Shown piece after piece: positions 15,202-22,441 of a stretch of DNA of 45,525 nucleotides (the stretch's first letter is position 1; each line of letters opens with the position of its first letter). The DNA lies in contig WLJX01000010.1 of assembly GCA_009701575.1 (NCBI GenBank), positions 1-45,525 on the forward strand, in the 5' to 3' direction. The notes below the pieces were generated by a model. The model worked only from the letters and a program-made list of their open reading frames with translations. It ran no database searches and was not told the DNA's origin. This DNA comes from Actinomycetota bacterium. Lineage in GTDB: Bacteria; Actinomycetota; Actinomycetes; Nanopelagicales; Nanopelagicaceae. Position numbers and translations under genes: made by a program.

Positions 15202-15726
15202 CTATTCGTAAGAGTAATTACAGAACCTACATTTCTTTGCCGCAACCTTAATAGTCTCAGCACAGTCAGGACAAACTTTGGTCTCTTCTGGAGAATCTTC
15301 TAAATCACTTTCAATCGCAGCAGGAAATACAGCTTCAAGTGATTCACTTTCAGATTTAACCCTAGCTTTCTCAGCATTCGCTACGGCGTCAGCCATTTCA
15401 ATATTATTAAAAACAAAGCGAGCAACATCCGAGACATAGGTCATTATATTTAACGTATTTGGATTGTCGGCGGCAATTCTACGACCTATGCCTTGCGCAG
15501 TTACAAATTGTTCTGGACGTTCAAGAAGAATAGCTCGGTCACATTTCTGACAGACAAGAAAATGTTTTGCTTTATATTTTGCGATTCTTATTCCATAAAC
15601 TTGTCCGTATTTATAATTCTCAGTCACAGCGAAGGCAGAGAACCCGTCGCATATTGAGCAGTAGTAAGGAACCCAGAGCCCATCGTAGTTCTTAGACTTT
15701 GAACCCATTCCCCAGAAAATAGCCAT
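15202..15726 (-). CDS. Zinc-ribbon protein, hypothetical
   Basis: 174 residues from ATG 15726, preceded by GGAGG; longer in-frame starts are unlikely. There are three metal-binding cysteine pairs: 'YYCSICDG' near the N-terminus, 'LVCQKCDRA' in the middle and the C-terminal ribbon 'VCPDCAETIKVAAKKCRFCN', which is the common zinc-ribbon tail of many bacterial membrane or regulatory proteins. The linker is acidic ('ESDLEDSPEETK'). There is no membrane segment. The function is unknown, with a binding or adaptor role possible. Confidence 0.6.
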   Translation of the reverse strand: MAIFWGMGSKSKNYDGLWVPYYCSICDGFSAFAVTENYKYGQVYGIRIAKYKAKHFLVCQKCDRAILLERPEQFVTAQGIGRRIAADNPNTLNIMTYVSDVARFVFNNIEMADAVANAEKARVKSESESLEAVFPAAIESDLEDSPEETKVCPDCAETIKVAAKKCRFCNYSYE

Positions 15727-15866
15727 TCCGCCTCCAAGCACTTTTCCTCGGAATATTTTAGCTATGGATTGCACAAATACAATGCAAATTGATCATTCAA
15801 AACGGAGTTGGTCAAAAAATCACCGACCCATTGCGCTCTTACTATCTACGTGCTTAGACTTAAGGT

Positions 15867-16352
15867 ATGCGAGGTCGTGCTCTTGGAATCGGTGTAATAG
15901 TTGTCATAGCTTTATTAATCAGTCACTTTACAAGCGCGGGAAGAGATGACTCAGGCGAGATAACTAAGTCTGGTGATGTAAGTGCGTCAGAAGTGCAGGT
16001 TGGAGATTGTTTTGATGATTTACCGCAACTTAGTACAGAAGGTAGCACTTTTTCATCAGTACATGCAGTCCCCTGCAACGAGGGTCACCACTGGCAGGCA
16101 TTTCATCAGGAAGGTTCTTCATTAGAGTCTTATTCTGAAACGGATATTAAATCTGAAGCAGGTGCAATATGTAACTCGGTAGCGCAAACATTGATTAACA
16201 ACATGTCACCAATTAAGTATGATGCATTTCAAAATGTGCAACTAACGTATTTTGCTCCAACTTATAAATCCTGGTCTACTCATGGAGACCGTTTGGTCCA
16301 GTGCTTAATTGGAAGTGATACGGAATCATATTTCACTTCAGTTCTCGAATGA
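15867..16352 (+). CDS. Membrane-anchored septum-formation-like domain protein
   Basis: 161 residues. One N-terminal span ('LGIGVIVVIALLISHF') anchors the protein with its C-terminus outside. 'VQVGDCFDDL', 'VHAVPCNEGHHWQAFHQEG' and a late 'RLVQCLIGS' match the pattern of the actinobacterial septum-formation domain (paired Cys with a 'V.C...H..E'-type core), though the name of that family says little about function. TAGACT (15855-15860) lies 6 nt before the ATG, indicating a leaderless transcript. Confidence 0.55.
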   Translation: MRGRALGIGVIVVIALLISHFTSAGRDDSGEITKSGDVSASEVQVGDCFDDLPQLSTEGSTFSSVHAVPCNEGHHWQAFHQEGSSLESYSETDIKSEAGAICNSVAQTLINNMSPIKYDAFQNVQLTYFAPTYKSWSTHGDRLVQCLIGSDTESYFTSVLE

Positions 16353-16379
16353 CAATTGCTAAATAGAATTTTCGAAATT

Positions 16380-16742
16380 ATGAATCTAGTACCCATCGGA
16401 ATAAAGAGAAAAGTAATAACGGGCTTTGCATTACTTATAGTTATCCCATTGAGCGCATGTGGCTCTTCATCATTGCCTGTTACAGAATCTCAGCAAACTA
16501 CTAATTTTGTCGGGACAGAGGGTGAATTAATCCCAATTCAATCTGACAACGTGCGCGCCGCAGGGTACGACGAAGCTTCCATGGTCATGACTGTGCAATT
16601 CGATAATGGAGCGCTATATGAGTACTACGGCGTACCAGCTGACCTATGGACATCATTTGTTGCTGCTCAGCCCCACCCCTGGAGTCAAGTGGGATACCCG
16701 CGACTCGTAAAGGGGGGCATTCCATATAAGCGAATTGGGTGA
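16380..16742 (+). CDS. KTSC-domain lipoprotein
   Basis: 120 residues from ATG 16380. The lipobox LSAC near residue 27 follows a hydrophobic signal ('KVITGFALLIVIPLSAC'), so the protein should be lipid-anchored. The mature part, 'AAGYDEASMVMTVQFDNGALYEYYGVP', followed by a Tyr/Gly-rich end, fits the short KTSC domain, whose function is not established. An in-frame TTG at 16356 is a weaker start. Confidence 0.65.
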   Translation: MNLVPIGIKRKVITGFALLIVIPLSACGSSSLPVTESQQTTNFVGTEGELIPIQSDNVRAAGYDEASMVMTVQFDNGALYEYYGVPADLWTSFVAAQPHPWSQVGYPRLVKGGIPYKRIG

Positions 16743-16771
16743 TTCACTTACTCCATTGAGGAGGCTCAAAG

Positions 16772-16912
16772 ATGCGCGATAAGTTCGCAACCGTGGCCGC
16801 TGTATTTATACCACTTGGTTTTTTGGGTGGCATTTTCCAAGGAAGTATCGGCTTAGCAATTGGTAGCGCTATCACGTGGGCAATCATCTTCTTAATTGTC
16901 AGACCTAAGTAA
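16772..16912 (+). CDS. Small membrane protein (46 residues)
   Basis: ATG 16772 preceded by GAGGAGG at 16758-16764. The product is 46 residues with two hydrophobic stretches ('VAAVFIPLGFLGGIF' and 'AIGSAITWAIIFLIV') and a basic tail VRPK. It is followed after 31 nt by another small membrane protein gene with the same strong type of ribosome site. No family is recognised. Confidence 0.6.
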   Translation: MRDKFATVAAVFIPLGFLGGIFQGSIGLAIGSAITWAIIFLIVRPK

Positions 16913-16943
16913 TAAGTTAATACCAACCTAGAGGAGGAATGCA

Positions 16944-17186
16944 ATGTTCTGGTCTGTGTTAGGTCTTATCGGTGGTGGTTCGTTTATTGTGAATGGTTTT
17001 AGTGTTTTAACCGACCCAAATTGTGACACTGTAGGTTTTGGTGGTGGACGAGTAGTTCAAACAACTTGCTATCAAGCTGGAGCAGGAATGAGCGGTGAGT
17101 TTCCAGGAACTGTTGCTGGTTTAGGGATGCTAATAGTCGGGGGCTTGATTCTCTATTTCGCTTGGCGAAACTTTAAGAGAAGCTGA
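16944..17186 (+). CDS. Small membrane protein (80 residues)
   Basis: ATG 16944 with GAGGAGG about 7 nt upstream. There are two membrane spans ('FWSVLGLIGGGSFIVNGFSV' and 'GTVAGLGMLIVGGLILYFAW') separated by a Gly-rich loop with two cysteines ('DPNCDTVGFGGG', 'TTCYQAG') that could bond outside. It is next to another small membrane gene and a PH-like gene. No family is recognised. Confidence 0.6.
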   Translation: MFWSVLGLIGGGSFIVNGFSVLTDPNCDTVGFGGGRVVQTTCYQAGAGMSGEFPGTVAGLGMLIVGGLILYFAWRNFKRS

Positions 17187-17193
17187 TTCGATT

Positions 17194-17550
17194 ATGGCAA
17201 TGTCACTTGACGATATTCGCTACAGAGATTCACGCGCGAATCAAATTTTGGGAATAGTGCTCGGTCATTCCGCAGTGGGTCTTATCCGTGCGGAAATTAG
17301 AAAAGTTTATGATGGATGGCTGTACTGGGGAATCGACAGCTTTGTCTTCTTTGCCAATGAACAAATCTTTAATGGTTCTCGTGAATTACACCTGGACTAT
17401 GATTTCGTCAAAATTCCAAAATCAAAATACCTCCTATACAACGGTGAGCTGGTATTTGAAAGTATTAAACCGCCATTGGTTTTCCATTCATCACGGGGGA
17501 GAATCAAATTGATAGAAAAAGCTATTAATGACCACTTCAATCGGATTTAA
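17194..17550 (+). CDS. Small PH-like hypothetical protein
   Basis: 118 residues, starting 7 nt after the previous gene. Beta-rich with 'GWLYWGIDSFVFFANEQIFNG' and 'YLLYNGELVFESI', which resembles the short PH-like modules seen at 1006 and 14556, and a closing helix 'IKLIEKAINDHFNRI'. There is no signal or membrane segment. The domain call is a pattern-based guess. Confidence 0.45.
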   Translation: MAMSLDDIRYRDSRANQILGIVLGHSAVGLIRAEIRKVYDGWLYWGIDSFVFFANEQIFNGSRELHLDYDFVKIPKSKYLLYNGELVFESIKPPLVFHSSRGRIKLIEKAINDHFNRI

Positions 17551-17628
17551 ATTGGGATTAATTATCAATGATGCTTTACTAGTCCCTAAATTTGTATTTC
17601 TATCCTTTTGACGACTGGAGTGCAAATC

Positions 17629-17952
17629 TTGGTTCATACTAATCCCTTTGTTAAGTCCCGCATTGCCCTGGCAGCCTCATTGCTCCTTCTTTCTGCATCC
17701 CTGTCTTCATGTGGTGTGCAGATAGATAACGGTTGTATTCTTATTAAGAAACAATCCGAGGAAAGAAGACAACTAGGCGCATCACTCTTGGAAATGGCGG
17801 ATGCTGGAAAAGTTGACGAAGGCCTCACAGTGGAAGACGTTCAGGCCCAAGGTTATAAGTACATTATTGAGGGAACTCAGTGGGTCGTAGACAACCCTCA
17901 ATGTTTTACCGAAGATGAAGTACGAATAGCTAAGAATCTATTGGGACAGTAG
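17629..17952 (+). CDS. Hypothetical lipoprotein
   Basis: About 107 residues. The lipobox LSSC follows a hydrophobic signal ('IALAASLLLLSASLSSC'). The mature part is charged and helical, with two more cysteines. TTG 17629 is favoured because GGAG lies 9 nt upstream; a TTG at 17608 and a GTG at 17620 are in frame too. It is followed after 10 nt by a small membrane protein gene. No family is recognised. Confidence 0.55.
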   Translation: MVHTNPFVKSRIALAASLLLLSASLSSCGVQIDNGCILIKKQSEERRQLGASLLEMADAGKVDEGLTVEDVQAQGYKYIIEGTQWVVDNPQCFTEDEVRIAKNLLGQ

Positions 17953-17962
17953 AGGAAATGAA

Positions 17963-18175
17963 ATGAACAAAACTCGAATTGCTCTCTTGGTTCTTACATT
18001 CATATCAGCGATGGCCTACCAACCAAACTGGGTATATGAAAACTTCTGGAGCAAAGCGGACTTCTATGACTCGATTCCATTCACAGTACCATTTTTGGTT
18101 TTCTTAATTATTTACTCTTCGATTACGACTGGCCTTGTCGAACTTGGCATTAGGTTGATTAAGAAGCATGCATAA
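17963..18175 (+). CDS. Small membrane protein (70 residues)
   Basis: ATG 17963 with AGAGGA about 6 nt upstream. Two hydrophobic stretches ('IALLVLTFISAMAY' and 'FTVPFLVFLIIYSSITTGLVE') and a basic tail LIKKHA. It is probably co-transcribed with the lipoprotein gene before it. No family is recognised. Confidence 0.55.
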   Translation: MNKTRIALLVLTFISAMAYQPNWVYENFWSKADFYDSIPFTVPFLVFLIIYSSITTGLVELGIRLIKKHA

Positions 18176-18212
18176 CGATACTCAAAATGGCTAGGAGTAA
18201 TAATCGCTTTTT

Positions 18213-18242
18213 TGGGCTGTCTAAGCCCACAAAACTATGGGC
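18213..18242 (+). promoter_or_regulatory. Two mutually exclusive hairpins in the leader of the nuclease gene
   Basis: AGCCCA (18224-18229) can pair with TGGGCT (18213-18218) upstream, or its GCCCA part with TGGGC (18238-18242) downstream. A run of six T precedes the first arm. The element lies about 100 nt before the restriction-nuclease start. It could act as an attenuator or operator; nothing proves it. Confidence 0.3.
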
Positions 18243-18336
18243 GGAAATTTATTGGTCTAAAGCTGGTCAAATGACAATCTTATAAGTAACTTTGGTAATG
18301 CACTCAGCGTAACTTTTAAACGATTTTGGAGCTATT

Positions 18337-18984
18337 TTGAAATATATAACAACTGACCACAACAATGGATTAGATATCGTGAAATCGAATCCAGAACTTG
18401 GCAGCTTATGGAGTGAAATCGAATCCGCCTTATCGTCAATCACCGATGAACGCATAAAGGCACAAGTGCCATTAAGCAATAACAAGATGAGTCTAAGCTC
18501 CGCAATTAACGACTTAATTGATGTGGAGCTTAAGAAGCGAGGTTGGACAGCGCAGAGTGCGATTTTTCAGGGGGACCAATACAAAGATAAAAATTGGCGG
18601 TTGGACTTTTCAAAGAGAGTTGAGAATCCCAAAAAAGATATAACAGGAATGGCCGTAGAAGTTGCGTTCAATCACGGCGAAGCAATTGCATGGAATCTGA
18701 TGAAACCGAATTTAGCGGCTGAAATAAATCATGTAGGGACTCAGACAAATATAGGTGCGGGTGTTGGAATATATATTTGCGCTACTAAATCCCTCAAAAA
18801 GGCGGGTGGTTTTGACGGAGCAGTAGGTGAATACGAAAAAGTTTTGCGCTATCTGCTTCCAATGGCCCAAAAGTTAACGCGCCCTTTAATTATCGTTGGC
18901 CTCGAAGCACCTGAAACCTTCAAGATAGTAAAGAGAAAAGATCCTGTTACTAAAAAGAATTCAGGCGAACTACAGCCAATCTAA
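18337..18984 (+). CDS. BglII-like type II restriction endonuclease
   Basis: 215 residues starting at TTG 18337, with GGAG 5 nt upstream. The central 'RLDFSKR....GMAVEVAFNHGEAIAWNLMKP' carries D90 and the E-V-A run around E108, which fit the active-site arrangement of the BglII-type PD-(D/E)xK nucleases; the 'NHGEAIAWNL' block is what suggests this family. It would cut unmethylated DNA at a short palindrome; the site cannot be told from here. It is tail-to-tail with the methyltransferase gene, with a 4-nt overlap of the ends. The rare TTG start would keep its level low. Confidence 0.72.
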   Translation: MKYITTDHNNGLDIVKSNPELGSLWSEIESALSSITDERIKAQVPLSNNKMSLSSAINDLIDVELKKRGWTAQSAIFQGDQYKDKNWRLDFSKRVENPKKDITGMAVEVAFNHGEAIAWNLMKPNLAAEINHVGTQTNIGAGVGIYICATKSLKKAGGFDGAVGEYEKVLRYLLPMAQKLTRPLIIVGLEAPETFKIVKRKDPVTKKNSGELQPI

Positions 18985-20243
18985 GAATTTTTTCCTAAGT
19001 CGTTTGCAATAATTTTTCCAACTTTCTCAATCAATCCGATAACCAATGCATTCCCCATAAAGAATGCACGTTTGGCATCTGTTATAGATTTTCCAGAAGA
19101 ATCTGCTTGAGTCCAGTTATCTGGAAATCCATTCAGCCGTTCAAGTTCCATGGGAGTCAGCCTTCTATAACCATTCTTTGTCTTTATAATATGTTTAAAG
19201 CGTGACGGCGTTGTTCCGCCTTCTCCAGTGAGAATCGTCCTACTTGGGTTCGACAACAAATCGGGGAAAGCCATTTTTCCTTCGGCATAGTTATAAACCG
19301 TTCCACTTCCCTTATGCGTGCGTTCAATACTCTTTGCACCCTTCAGATATTTCCATTCTTTAAGCCTTTTATCTTCTACCCAATATGAATCTGGAACTTT
19401 GGAATCTGGTTCAAGAATGTCGCCCAACACCAGACTTGTTTTTGAAAGAATTGCGTCGGATTTCACTGAATAGGCAACACCATCGGCAAAATATCCAGCA
19501 GACAAGAACGGACTTTTCGCTCCACCCTTATTAAAATTTGAGCTAATCTGTTCGGCTTCACCGGACAAATCAATTTCACTAATTGTTCCATTTAGCTTTT
19601 CAATTGGTAATGCTCGAGCCAGGGTTCCTGTCTTAGAGATAATTGACTCCGGATTCAATTTCTTGGCTCCCGGTTTCTTTTTTGTTGCAACTATGAATAC
19701 TCGAATCCGACGTTGCGGGAAGCCATACTCGGCGGCATTAACAACACGCCATTCGATTGTGTAGCCCTCATCACCGAGGGTTTTGAGCATTACTGCAAAG
19801 TCACGGCCACGTTGATTAGAAGGTGATTTAAGTAAGCGATCAACATTTTCGAGAAAGATAAATTTAGGTTTTTGTTGATGAACAAGTCGTAAAATTTCCC
19901 ACCAAAGAACACCTTTTTTCCCTTTTAAGCCTTTAGAACTATTTAAAGTTTTCGCAACTGAATAATCTTGGCAAGGGAATCCTCCTACTAGTAAATCTAT
20001 ATTCCTAGGCAGGGATTCGATATTAGCGATATCTTCATTAGTGTGACCATCCTCGCCAAATCTTGCAACATAAACTTCAGAGGCGTGTTGAACTTTTGTT
20101 GCAGGTTCCCACTGATTTGAGAAAACAGTTTTCCAGCCAGCACGAGCGAGGCCTATGCGAAAGCCGCCAACGCCTGCGAATAATTCTGCAACGTTGCCAA
20201 CCGGGTTAGTCGGTTCTTTATAACCCTTTGATTTATAAGCCAC
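18981..20243 (-). CDS. DNA (cytosine-5) methyltransferase
   Basis: 420 residues, GTG 20243 with the strong site GGAGGT 5 nt before it. The classical C5-methyltransferase motifs are present in order: I 'VAELFAGVGGFR' (18-29), IV with the catalytic C91 in 'GGFPCQDYS', VI 'ENV' (132-134), VIII 'QRRIR' (177-181), then the variable target-recognition region (about 200-330), and X 'FFMGNAL' near the end. It would protect the cognate site of the convergent nuclease. Known BglII itself is paired with an N4-methyltransferase, so a C5 enzyme beside a BglII-like nuclease is notable. Confidence 0.9.
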   Translation of the reverse strand: MAYKSKGYKEPTNPVGNVAELFAGVGGFRIGLARAGWKTVFSNQWEPATKVQHASEVYVARFGEDGHTNEDIANIESLPRNIDLLVGGFPCQDYSVAKTLNSSKGLKGKKGVLWWEILRLVHQQKPKFIFLENVDRLLKSPSNQRGRDFAVMLKTLGDEGYTIEWRVVNAAEYGFPQRRIRVFIVATKKKPGAKKLNPESIISKTGTLARALPIEKLNGTISEIDLSGEAEQISSNFNKGGAKSPFLSAGYFADGVAYSVKSDAILSKTSLVLGDILEPDSKVPDSYWVEDKRLKEWKYLKGAKSIERTHKGSGTVYNYAEGKMAFPDLLSNPSRTILTGEGGTTPSRFKHIIKTKNGYRRLTPMELERLNGFPDNWTQADSSGKSITDAKRAFFMGNALVIGLIEKVGKIIANDLGKNS

Positions 20244-20322
20244 TTGTTACCTCCGACGAGAAGCATAGGAAGTAGCACTGACAATAGGTGGGATCGACTC
20301 GCCGATTATGAATTAACCTAAG

Positions 20323-20700
20323 TTACTTCCACTTCCCCACCAAATTCACCGTGTAAGAAATCCCAAAGCCAAAGCCGACTGCGGCATATGCATAGGTGAA
20401 CCAGGTTAGTTCTGCTGGGATCATAAGAGTTAGAACACCGAGTGCTGTGGCGCTGATACACATTACTTTTGCCACATTTCCAACACGTGCATCGCTGCTC
20501 TGGGATGCGTTGTTCCACATGTTTCCGGAGAGAGCAAAGACTGTTATGCCAATCATGCGCATAGACCAGATTAAGTCATCGCTGGTGTCGAGGGCTAAGA
20601 GATCGAGAAATAGTTTTGGCAGAACGAGAAGGAAGAGAGCTGATGCGCCAAAGACAAGGGATCCGGCTTGCAGGGTTTTGCGGAGTGCTCGGTAATTCAT
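20323..20700 (-). CDS. Hypothetical four-span membrane protein
   Basis: 125 residues with four hydrophobic segments ('SLVFGASALFLLVLPKLFL', 'MIGITVFALSGNMW', 'VMCISATALGVLTLMI', 'YAYAAVGFGFGISYTV'). TAATCT (minus strand, 20712-20707) stands 6 nt before the ATG, so the transcript is probably leaderless. No family is recognised. Confidence 0.65.
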   Translation of the reverse strand: MNYRALRKTLQAGSLVFGASALFLLVLPKLFLDLLALDTSDDLIWSMRMIGITVFALSGNMWNNASQSSDARVGNVAKVMCISATALGVLTLMIPAELTWFTYAYAAVGFGFGISYTVNLVGKWK

Positions 20701-20723
20701 AAGAAGAGATTACAACCTTCTAA

Positions 20724-20930
20724 TTACTGAAGTGCTTCGCAAGCCTCAGCTGCTTTTCCATTGGCGAATTCCAAGTTCGAACCTGTCTCATCCAAGAACT
20801 TCGCTGCTTCAGTTTCAATACATTTTTTGTATGCAGCTGGATCATTGGTCTTTTCAACTTTGTCGCCACCGCAACCGGTTAGGACAAATGAGGATGCAAG
20901 GGCTAGGGCTGTCAGGGTTGCTTTCTTCAT
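20724..20930 (-). CDS. Small lipoprotein
   Basis: 68 residues. The signal 'KKATLTALALASSFVLTGC' ends in a lipobox LTGC, so Cys20 should be lipid-modified. The mature part is short, with 'CIETEAAKFLDETGS' and 'AAEACEAL' and so two further cysteines. TATTCT (minus strand, 20942-20937) is 6 nt before the ATG, a leaderless arrangement. The function is unknown. Confidence 0.7.
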   Translation of the reverse strand: MKKATLTALALASSFVLTGCGGDKVEKTNDPAAYKKCIETEAAKFLDETGSNLEFANGKAAEACEALQ

Positions 20931-21036
20931 GGGCCAAGAATAACTAATGGGAAAATTTGGTCAAGGAAATTCGGAAGGCTCTTTTTCTACAGTTCCTATA
21001 AGGTTTGCTTTAACTTACTTAAGAAAGCAGGAAATT

Positions 21037-21186
21037 ATGGGTGCTTGTCAGTGTGGTTACACCAGAGATGAAGAGAAGAACTGCGATGGAACACATAAGG
21101 TTGTTAAGGCAGTGAAGGCTGATCTTGCAGAGAAGCTCGAGGCAAATGGTTTTCCACATGCATCTGAATATGTGAAGAACAACTAA
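21037..21186 (+). CDS. Minimal CDGSH-like iron-sulfur protein
   Basis: 49 residues from ATG 21037 (AGGAAA just upstream; a longer reading from 20947 lacks support). MGACQCGYTRDEEKNCDGTH contains C-x-C-x2-T and C-D-G-T-H, the ligand pattern of CDGSH (mitoNEET-type) 2Fe-2S proteins, where three Cys and one His hold the cluster. The spacing between the Thr and the third Cys is one residue longer than the usual x3-P-x, and the Pro is absent. The remaining 30 residues are helical and charged. Possible electron-transfer or redox-sensing role. Confidence 0.6.
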   Translation: MGACQCGYTRDEEKNCDGTHKVVKAVKADLAEKLEANGFPHASEYVKNN

Positions 21187-21208
21187 GTTTCTTTAGGAAC
21201 TTCCAAGG

Positions 21209-21610
21209 ATGAATTTGCTTCGAAGAGTTCCGCAGATTGTTTTAGGTCTCGCCCTTGCTTATGCAGGGGTGGGGCATCTGACTACAAGCCGTGTTGAGTT
21301 TCAAGCACAGGTCCCGACGCTCCTTAAAGATTATGCAGATTTTGTTGTGTTGGCATCTGGGGTAGTAGAGATAGTTCTGGGTCTTGGTTTGGTTGCGCTT
21401 TGGAAATATCGGGTGCGGATCGGTTGGTTAGTTGGGATCTTCTTTGTTGCGGTGTTCTGGGGGAATATTTCCCAGTATTTAAATCATGTCGATGCCTTTG
21501 GATTAAATAGCGATAAAGCCCGGTTCATACGATTGTTGTTTCAGCCCTTGCTTGTGGCATGGGCGCTCGGGAGTACTGGGGCGTGGAGAAAAATTAAGTT
21601 TCTTCGATGA
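21209..21610 (+). CDS. DoxX-like membrane protein
   Basis: 133 residues, four spans. 'VLGLALAYAGVGHLTTSR' at the start, 'VVLASGVVEIVLGLGLV' and 'LLFQPLLVAWALGSTG' resemble DoxX-type small membrane proteins, whose biochemical role is not settled. The stop codon overlaps the next start (ATGA), so the two are coupled. Confidence 0.7.
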   Translation: MNLLRRVPQIVLGLALAYAGVGHLTTSRVEFQAQVPTLLKDYADFVVLASGVVEIVLGLGLVALWKYRVRIGWLVGIFFVAVFWGNISQYLNHVDAFGLNSDKARFIRLLFQPLLVAWALGSTGAWRKIKFLR

Positions 21611-21828
21611 CAATTAAGATCAACGAGCGAACCAAGTTTTATGAGCCATTTGGTGGAGTTAATTACTTATACCTTGCACGATATAAAGGGGTTGCAGAAT
21701 CCGGTGAATATAGTTTTGTAATTACCGCAAAAGGTAAGGCAGCGGTCACTATCGCGGTTGGTGAGAAGGAGATAAGAGGCGAAGTTCTTCGCGGTGCAAA
21801 GCCAACGCCGACGCCAGCCCAGAATTAA
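21607..21828 (+). CDS. Hypothetical small protein
   Basis: 73 residues, coupled to the DoxX-like gene by a 4-nt ATGA overlap, which supports the start. Mostly beta-strand pattern ('SGEYSFVITAKGKAAVTIAVG') with a Pro/Thr-rich tail PTPTPAQN. No signal or membrane segment and no known family. Confidence 0.6.
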   Translation: MTIKINERTKFYEPFGGVNYLYLARYKGVAESGEYSFVITAKGKAAVTIAVGEKEIRGEVLRGAKPTPTPAQN

Positions 21829-21885
21829 TCAAAACGCCCCCGTTTCAGGTCGCGCTGTCAATACTTTGAATTTATCCTTAGGCGC

Positions 21886-21900
21886 GGCCTAGATTAGGCC
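21886..21900. repeat. Short palindrome upstream of a membrane protein gene
   Basis: GGCCTA (21886-21891) and TAGGCC (21895-21900) around GAT form a perfect inverted repeat 10 nt before the next start codon. It overlaps the only candidate -10 (TAGATT, 21889-21894). Such a position would suit an operator. Confidence 0.35.
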
Positions 21901-21910
21901 AGAAGAAAAG

Positions 21911-22303
21911 ATGAGATGGGTGTTTGAAATGGATGAAAAAGGGCTACTAGACCTTTGGAACACAAAGCGCACACAAGTAATTAACGCTCAAATTGCGCCA
22001 ACTCTGATGTTGATTGGTGTTTTTGTTGTGGCAGCATTTGGAAAGTTTGAGAACGCAACAGATGGTGCCAAGTATTTAACAATTGGTGTTGCTGCAGCGA
22101 CTGGAATTCTGGCAATAATTTCACAATATGCAACTATCCGTGAAGCGGAAGTATTAGTTGTAGATCTAAAGAGAATTGAAAAGCCATCTGAACTATCAAA
22201 GAGAATTGCAGACTCACGCCATCTTCTTTCGCTATCTGCGATTGCAATGGTTGGTTTAGGACTTGCCGTCTTTGCTCTTGTTGTTTGGGCCGTACTCGGA
22301 TAA
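21911..22303 (+). CDS. Hypothetical membrane protein
   Basis: 130 residues. Four hydrophobic spans are suggested: 'TLMLIGVFVVAAFG', 'YLTIGVAAATGILAIIS', 'LSLSAIAMVGLGLAVFALVV' and its end. A charged part 'ATIREAEVLVVDLKRIEKPS' lies between. Start ATG 21911 or 21929; no clear ribosome site decides. No family is recognised. Confidence 0.6.
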   Translation: MRWVFEMDEKGLLDLWNTKRTQVINAQIAPTLMLIGVFVVAAFGKFENATDGAKYLTIGVAAATGILAIISQYATIREAEVLVVDLKRIEKPSELSKRIADSRHLLSLSAIAMVGLGLAVFALVVWAVLG

Positions 22304-22429
22304 ATCCGTGGAAAATTTATAATAATTGGCGCCTTTGCCGTGGCTCTTATTGCCTTTCTCATCGCATATGAACGTCCTGCGCGAAACAGAAATAAGATCA
22401 CGGGCCGAGGTGGAGATTTCGAGAGTTAG
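22304..22429 (+). CDS. Possible short membrane protein without a standard start
   Basis: The reading frame of the preceding gene continues after its stop through 41 sense codons to a TAG at 22427-22429. It encodes a hydrophobic stretch ('FIIIGAFAVALIAFLIAYE') followed by a basic, Gly-rich tail 'RPARNRNKITGRGGDFES', which looks like a real small membrane protein. The only standard start in frame is GTG 22340, inside the hydrophobic part. Either a rare start codon (ATC 22304, ATA or ATT) is used, or stop-codon readthrough occurs, or the gene has decayed. Confidence 0.35.
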   Translation: MRGKFIIIGAFAVALIAFLIAYERPARNRNKITGRGGDFES

Positions 22430-22441
22430 CCCCAACCTCTC

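Noticed and set aside
16744-16944. Minus-strand reading frame of 66 codons
   Set aside because: It overlaps a better plus-strand gene (16772-16912) with a GAGGAGG site and membrane-protein character.
18211-18234. Rho-independent terminator
   Set aside because: The TGGGCT/AGCCCA hairpin has T residues before it and A-rich sequence after it on the plus strand, and A residues after it on the minus strand, so neither direction has the T-run of a terminator.
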